Positions 58,360 through 64,000 of a stretch of 64,000 nucleotides of DNA are shown piece by piece. Location of the stretch: positions 8,628,001-8,692,000 of the forward strand of contig JAVTVX010000005.1 of the NCBI GenBank assembly GCA_033439265.1. Reading direction: 5' to 3'. Positions within the stretch are counted from its first letter, which is position 1, and each line of letters begins with the position of its first letter. The notes below the pieces were generated by a model that saw only the letters and a list, made by a program, of their open reading frames with translations, was not told the origin of the DNA and ran no database searches. This DNA is from Dillenia suffruticosa. Lineage: Eukaryota; Streptophyta; Magnoliopsida; Dilleniales; Dilleniaceae. Position numbers and translations under genes: made by a program.

Positions 58360-61300
58360 ACATGCATAAAATTGGAATACCAAAAAATTATAAATTTAGA
58401 AATAAATTTTTCATCAATGTAAAGAACTCAAAAGTGGATAATAACAAATGTGCCCACTGCAAAAGATTTGAACACTCTCTTTACACTTGTTGGTTTAAGA
58501 ACTCATTAACAATGAACCTAAAATGGAATCCCAAAAATCAAATTAAAACTAACTCAGTCGGACCCAAGAAACTATGGGTACTAAAGGTAAAAATGTGATT
58601 GACTCTTATTATAGGTCTGTTTGAAATCAAGGAAATCTCCTAAAAAGTCAGTTTGGTACATTGATAGTGGTTGTTCAAGATACATGACTAAAAATATCTC
58701 AAAATTCTCATTTCTTGAGAAGAAGAAAGGAGAAATGGTGGCCTTTGGTGATAACTTAAAAGGGAAAGTTATTGAGATAGGCAACATTGGAGGTAAATTC
58801 TCTGACTTTCAAATTCAAAATATTTTTCTCATTTCTGTTCTTAAATTTAGTTTGTTGAGCGTCAATCAACTGTGTGATAAAGGTTATACAGTTTTATTTG
58901 AATCTGATGCATATTCCATTATTTTTTTTGGTACTATACCAACAGGTATCCGAAAATATACTCCGACTAATCCGGTTTAGGACTTGTAGTGGCTCATTTA
59001 AAGGGGCTATCTTCCCAATGTAATTTTTTTCATACCCATGCCGCGAGTCAAACTCGGGAACTTGGTTAAGGGACGTAACACCACATTCCATTAGACCTAC
59101 TGTCCATTGGTGTATATCTATTATTGACAAAATCTCTAGTAGTGTTAAATTTACTGATTTTAGAAGAGAAAATATATATATAATTGATTTAGAACAATTA
59201 GAAATTCAAAATGAATATTGCCTAATTGTATTAAGTAAGAATAATTCATGATTGTGACACAGGAGAGTAGGATACGCAAGTATGGACGCAATTTCAAAAT
59301 TAGTTAGAAAATACAATATGAAAGATCTACCCAAGTTAAAATATGAAAATAATAGGTAGTGTGATATTTGTATGAAAAGAAAATAAACCAAAACTTCTTT
59401 TAACCCTAAAAGCTAAGTATCTACTAGCACTCCTCTGAAACTCTTACATACAGAGTTATTCAAACCAATAAGAACTCAAAGTTTATGAGGAAAATATTAT
59501 GGTTTTGTGATCATCGATGATTACTTTAGATACACATGAGTGTTATTCCTAGCAAAAAAGGAGGAACCTAGTGAGATTTTCATCAAATTGTATAAGAAAA
59601 TTCAAAATAAAAAGGGAATTACAGTTAAGAGTATTAGAAGTGATTATGGTAAGAAATTTGAAAACAAAACCATAGAAGAATTTTGTGATGATCACAGTAT
59701 TGATCACAATTTCTCAACTCATAGAATACCTTATCAAAATAGGATAGTAAAAAGGAAAAATATAATACTGCAAGAAATGGCTAGAACCATATTCTATGAA
59801 TATAATTTTTCAAAATTTTTTTGGACAGAAGTAGTGAATATTGCTTACTACATCTTGAATAGGGTATTAATCAAACCAATTTTAAAGAAAACTCTCTATG
59901 ACCTTTACAAAGGAAGGAAACATAATATAGCTTATTTTTAAAATTAAGGATGCAAATATTTTGTTTTGAATAATGGAAAAAAAATCTTAGGAAAATTTAA
60001 TACTAAAGTGATGAAAGAATTTTCTTAGACTATTCGGAAGTAAGTAAATGATATAGAGTTTATAACAAAAGAACCATGATAATAAAAAAATCAATGCATG
60101 TGGAATTGAACGAAAAAAATGACACTGATAAAAAAGATCAGATGATGAAAATTTATCTTAAAAGCTTAATGAATTGAATCTTACAAAAAAGATGAATTCT
60201 CTAAAAGAATAAGTCAATGAACTCACTGAATAACAAGAAAAAAATGAAATTTAATAAGAGTAAGAAATTAGATAAAGATGAATGGCTATTTAAATAAAAC
60301 TATATACATAAAACAACCATCTGGTTTTGAAAATATGAAATTTTCAAAACATATCTTTAAATTGACCAAAACGTTATATGGTTTGAAATAAACTCTTATA
60401 GCTTGGTACAAGAGGTTCAGTAATTTTCTAATTGAAAACAATTTTGAAAGAGAAAAGGTAGATACAACTCTTTTCATCAAAAGAAAAGAATATGACTTTC
60501 TGATAATCCAAAAATATGTAGATAATATAATTTTTAAAGAAATTAGTGTAAAAATGTATAAAGAGTTTGCAAAAAAAAAAAAATACAATGAGAATTTGAA
60601 ATGAGTATGATGGGAGAATTAAACTATTTCCTAATATTTCAGATTAAGCAATCTGAAAATAAAATTTTTATTAATCAATCAAAATATACTAATGATCTAA
60701 TTAAAATTGTTTGGGTTTAGTGAATGCAAAGGAAATACCACGCCTATGAGTACAAGTCTGAAATTAGATAAAAATGAAAATGACAAATCAGTTTATCAAA
60801 ATAATACAGAAATATGATTGGACCACTTCTGTATCTCATTGTTTTAAAACCAAACATACAATTTAGTATATGTCTTTGTACATGATTCCATTCAAACCCA
60901 AAAAAGTCTCATTTGATAGCAATCAAAAGAATCTTTAGATATCTAAAAGACACCACAATCTAGATCTTTGGTATGACAAAAATTCAAGTTTTCAGTTATA
61001 TGGATTTTCTAATATTGACTTTATAGGATGCAAATTAAATAGAAAAAGTAATAACGATCTTTGTCAATTTTTTGAAAGGATGTTAGTATCGTGGTTTTCC
61101 AATAAGCAAAGCAATGTGGCATTGTTAACAACTGAAACTGAATATGTCTATGGTGGGCAATGTGCTGTATAAATCCTCTAGATTGAATATCAAATGGAAG
61201 ATTATGGCAAGGATTTTGACTGCGTTCCTATTAAATATGATAACACAAGGGCCATAAATCTAACAAAAAATCTAGTTCATTACTTTCAAACCAAACATAT

Positions 61301-61460
61301 TGAAGTGAAATATCATTTTATTAGAGATCATGTTCTGAAAAATGAAATTATTTTTAAATATATTGAAACTTAAAAACAAATTGCTGACATTCTTATCAAA
61401 CCATTAGATAATAATAGATTTTGTGAATTAAGAAGAAAGTTAGAAATGATTAAAATAGAG
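58360..61460 (+). pseudogene. copia pol of copy B (fossil)
   Basis: Visible parts are a Cys/His knuckle (CAHCKRFEHSLYTC), protease (SVWYIDSGCSRYMTK), integrase (59260-59935, with RTIFYEYNFSKFFWTEVVN), part of reverse transcriptase (60285-60900) and RNase H (60960-61460). It is broken in many places. Confidence 0.75.
58922..59113 (-). mobile_element. tRNA-derived SINE inserted in Sirevirus copy B
   Basis: This roughly 190-bp insert is absent from copy A, where the target is empty (near 10715-10725). On the minus strand it begins CACCAATGGACAGTAGG, has an A-box-like TAGGTCTAATGG and a decayed B-box-like GAGTTTGACTCGC, and ends in an A run (T8 at 58922-58929). It is flanked by an imperfect duplication: ATATTCCATTATT left and ATATCTATTATT right. 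I do not assign a named SINE family. Confidence 0.8.
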
Positions 61461-61880
61461 GAATAAAATAAAAATTTGAAAAGCAGAGTATAGTTAAAAT
61501 CCAAAAAATGAACTCAAGATTGACCTATTTCTCAAAGGTGTCGATAAATTAAAAATAAGACCTTGTCAGTCTACTAGTCGTTGAATTAGAAATATTGTAG
61601 GCCTATGGCTTAAAATGGAAAACAAACGTGAGTTTGTCGATCTGAGTATAAGTGTGCCAACTTGCAGAGTAATAGAAGTCAGGTTGATATCCTTAAAAGT
61701 TTGTCGACCTGATTACTTTTGAACATTCTTGAAACAGGTTGATGTGCACAAAAATGTGTCGACCTATGACATGCAAAATGAAATATGAACAGTTGATATA
61801 TCAATCTATCTCACATTCCTCCCCAAAATTTCGAATTTTTTTCTCTCTCTCAAATCGTAGATGAACTTTCTCTGCAATAA

Positions 61881-63210
61881 ATGGCTCCTAAGGTGAAATT
61901 ACCTGTTTCCATGCAATCTATATTCTCCAAACCACCTGCTAAACCCACGACTAAATCCTCTTCATCAGAACCCATGACTATGAAACCTACATTCTCGAAA
62001 CCCTCTATGCTGCCTCTGCTACTAGATCCAATACCATAGTTCAATACTCATGAATTCAAATCAATTGAACAAAGCGTATAAGAAGGCGTTCTCAAGAAAG
62101 AAAGTCAATCAAGTAAGGTTGATAATTGAGTTTTTGTTTTTTTTTGAAAGGGCAAACTTCAAGTACGAAGAACATTTGGTTGAGATATTCCCTAATTGGT
62201 TTATGAGTCCAAAAAAATTCATTTATGAGAAGACGATCAAACTATTTTATGACAATATTGAAGTGATTTCTGATGGAGATGAGAATAAATCTTGGATCAT
62301 TCTATATAAACACTCCGTTTCATGCGCATTTAGAATATTTGTGAATGGGAAGGTGATTGAGGCCATTTCTAGGATAATATACAGAGAAAATGGTCTAGCA
62401 TGGGTGTCATATGATAAATGTGAGTCATATATGAAGTCTACCTATTTGGAGAATGCTAGAATTGTATTCGGTGATAAAATTTTGACTATTGTGAACACTT
62501 GTACTACAGAATTAGGTTTCTATGAATGTATCTTATACTTGATTGTGGCATATATACTGAGATCTAGAAGAGGAAATTATACAACCATTTCTAAAGAGGA
62601 TTTCTAGTTGATGGTTTACATCATAGTGGCAAGAATCCCAGATTGCATTTCATAGTTCCTCTCTTCATAATTACCGCACATAGCTGTGAGAACTCACTTC
62701 TATCATATGTTAGCATGATTTCTAATATCTTATCTCGAAATCTTGTGGAGTTGATAAGCATATGGTGATTGAATTGAATAAGAAGAATGAAATCAATACC
62801 TCTTTTTATATTTCGAGTAAGATGGATGTGTAATATTAAGGGCGAATGGGTTAGAAAAGAAGGTGAAGCAAACAAAAGACGAATAGAGAAAATAGGAGAA
62901 GAAATTGAGGAAGCAACTGAAAATGTATAGAGGGAAGATAGAAGAGCAGAAGAAGGACAACCATCCAGCTCTCAACCTATAACACTTGAGATGATTTAGG
63001 TGAAATTGGAGAAAATCGAGAAAAGACAAGGTATGCATGGAAAAATGAGCTATGCCTTGAAAATGGAACTTGAAGGCATTAAAAATAGGCTAGACTCCCT
63101 TGAAAAAAGAAGAAAGAAAATCATCTCATGTATCCAAACCCTCTCATTCATACTGATATGCCTTGTAATGTTCTTTCCAGTTTCTTTCTTGATACTTTAT
63201 GTCTAGTTTA
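61881..63210 (+). pseudogene. extra 3' frame of copy B, env-like position (fossil)
   Basis: It is the counterpart of 13945-15280 with a longer continuous stretch (62050-62607) that includes YEEHLVEIFPNWFMSPKKFI, CAFRIFVNGKVIE and ENGLAWVSYDKCE. A hydrophobic tail segment (TLSFILICLVMFFPVSFLIL) ends near 63200. Confidence 0.6.
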
Positions 63211-63405
63211 CATGTGATTTCCCTTCTAGTTTCTAACTGATGATTGGTCAATGATTTGTGTGCATATTCTTTCTAGTTTCTATTATTGCTTAATGTGTGC
63301 AAATTCTGAAATTGGCTATATGTTTCTTGTGCTCTATCTTAAATTCTGAAATTGGTCTATGATCTGTGTTACTATAAATGAAACTGGTTGTTAGAGTATC
63401 CAATT

Positions 63406-63567
63406 GAGGGGGAGCATTTTATTGATATAGTTAATACTAAATAAGAGAGTTAGTATTAAAGAAATTAGTTTGAAAGTTGCTGATGTGGTCTGTCAATTCA
63501 ATTGATCTATGATTTATCGGAGTTTAGTTTAGGTGTTTAATGCCCTTTTTATTAATGACAAAAATGG
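63406..63567 (+). other. polypurine tracts of Sirevirus copy B
   Basis: GAGGGGGAG lies at 63406-63414, followed by a second purine tract in the segment TTAATGACAAAAATGGGACG near 63552. Confidence 0.55.
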
Positions 63568-63760
63568 GACGAAAGTTTGATAGGTCTGTTGTCTATCGAA
63601 TGGGGTGGTTTGTGAATGGAGTCTATGGCATGGAGTTTGGTCTGATGTTGCTGTTTGGTGATTATTAAAATGATAAAAGTGTGTTGATACTGACGATGTT
63701 TGGTGTGCTGATGATGTATAATCAAAGTGTGCATGGTGATGTTGCAGTAACTGTAATATG

Positions 63761-64000
63761 TTGCTAAATGAAGTACTAAAGTGCTGAGTAGTGCAGAATG
63801 GTACTTAGGCTAGGTGAAGTGCTGAGCAATGCACAATACAAAGTGTGCAATGCTAAGGATGCCAAGTTAGATGAGTGTAATGTGGTGAGTACAGTACAAG
63901 TATAGATATTGAAGTGTGTGTGTGTAGTACATTTCAATATGACTAAGAGAAGTGTGCAGTGCATGCAGAGAGTAGAACTATTTAACAATCAATAGGATCA
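63761..64000 (+). other. 3' non-coding part of Sirevirus copy B beyond the match to copy A
   Basis: Repeated GTGCTGA/GTGCAATGC-like words occur. No LTR start was recognised before the window ends. Confidence 0.45.

Larger units (their letters stand above)
54530..64000 (+). mobile_element. Ty1/copia element, Sirevirus type, copy B (fossil, runs off the window)
   Basis: It is the second member of the family at 6356-15764 with the same part order. The match to copy A runs to 63760; beyond that this copy continues to the window end, where the 3' LTR should lie further on. It is broken, with more than ten breaks, and carries a SINE at 58922-59113. Some parts (for example 56180-56400) are about 98 percent identical to copy A, while the motif array is much more diverged. 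Confidence 0.8.

Overview
The window is plant nuclear DNA, most likely from a eudicot. It is AT-rich and almost entirely made of transposable elements: Ty1/copia Sirevirus-type and Ty3/Gypsy retroelements, CACTA, hAT, LINE and SINE remnants. The one host gene has plant-style GT-AG introns. I see no bacterial operon, rRNA gene, functional tRNA gene or CRISPR array. Everything was read by eye; percentages are rough and no database was searched.

Layout. 1-690: 3' end of a hAT transposase. 2276-5543 (minus): a complete five-exon gene for a 163-residue conserved plant protein that I cannot name, the only intact gene here. 6356-15764: a degraded Sirevirus-type copia element with a long 5' LTR that carries dozens of TCGA-centred motifs. 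16195-17320: a promoter-like repeat and a LINE RNase H fragment. 19027-22010: a Gypsy-like gag fragment on the minus strand with an internal minisatellite. 22700-23470: an LTR-like stretch.

23742-44034 is a nest of elements that can be delimited by target-site duplications. An Athila/Tat-like Gypsy element on the minus strand (LTRs 23742-25133 and 42581-44034, duplication TAAAT) contains an LTR-like unit (26692-37180). That unit was itself entered by a Tekay-like Gypsy element (28101-36628, duplication GTACT). Separately, a 2.68-kb non-autonomous CACTA element (38476-41154, duplication CAT) sits between the gag and protease parts of the outer element.

44040-49130 holds a promoter/leader-like block, a Gypsy LTR-like stretch and a 1.1-kb tandem array (47700-48850). 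49134-64000 is a second, rearranged copy of material from the left of the window: a copy of 19027-20937 is fused directly to a copy of 2734-5990 (the gene, now lacking its last exon), followed by a second Sirevirus-type element (54530 to beyond the window end) that carries a SINE.

The unusual content is therefore architectural: a chimeric segmental duplication, one intact gene beside its truncated twin, a datable three-level nest, and several short-motif arrays carried inside transposons.
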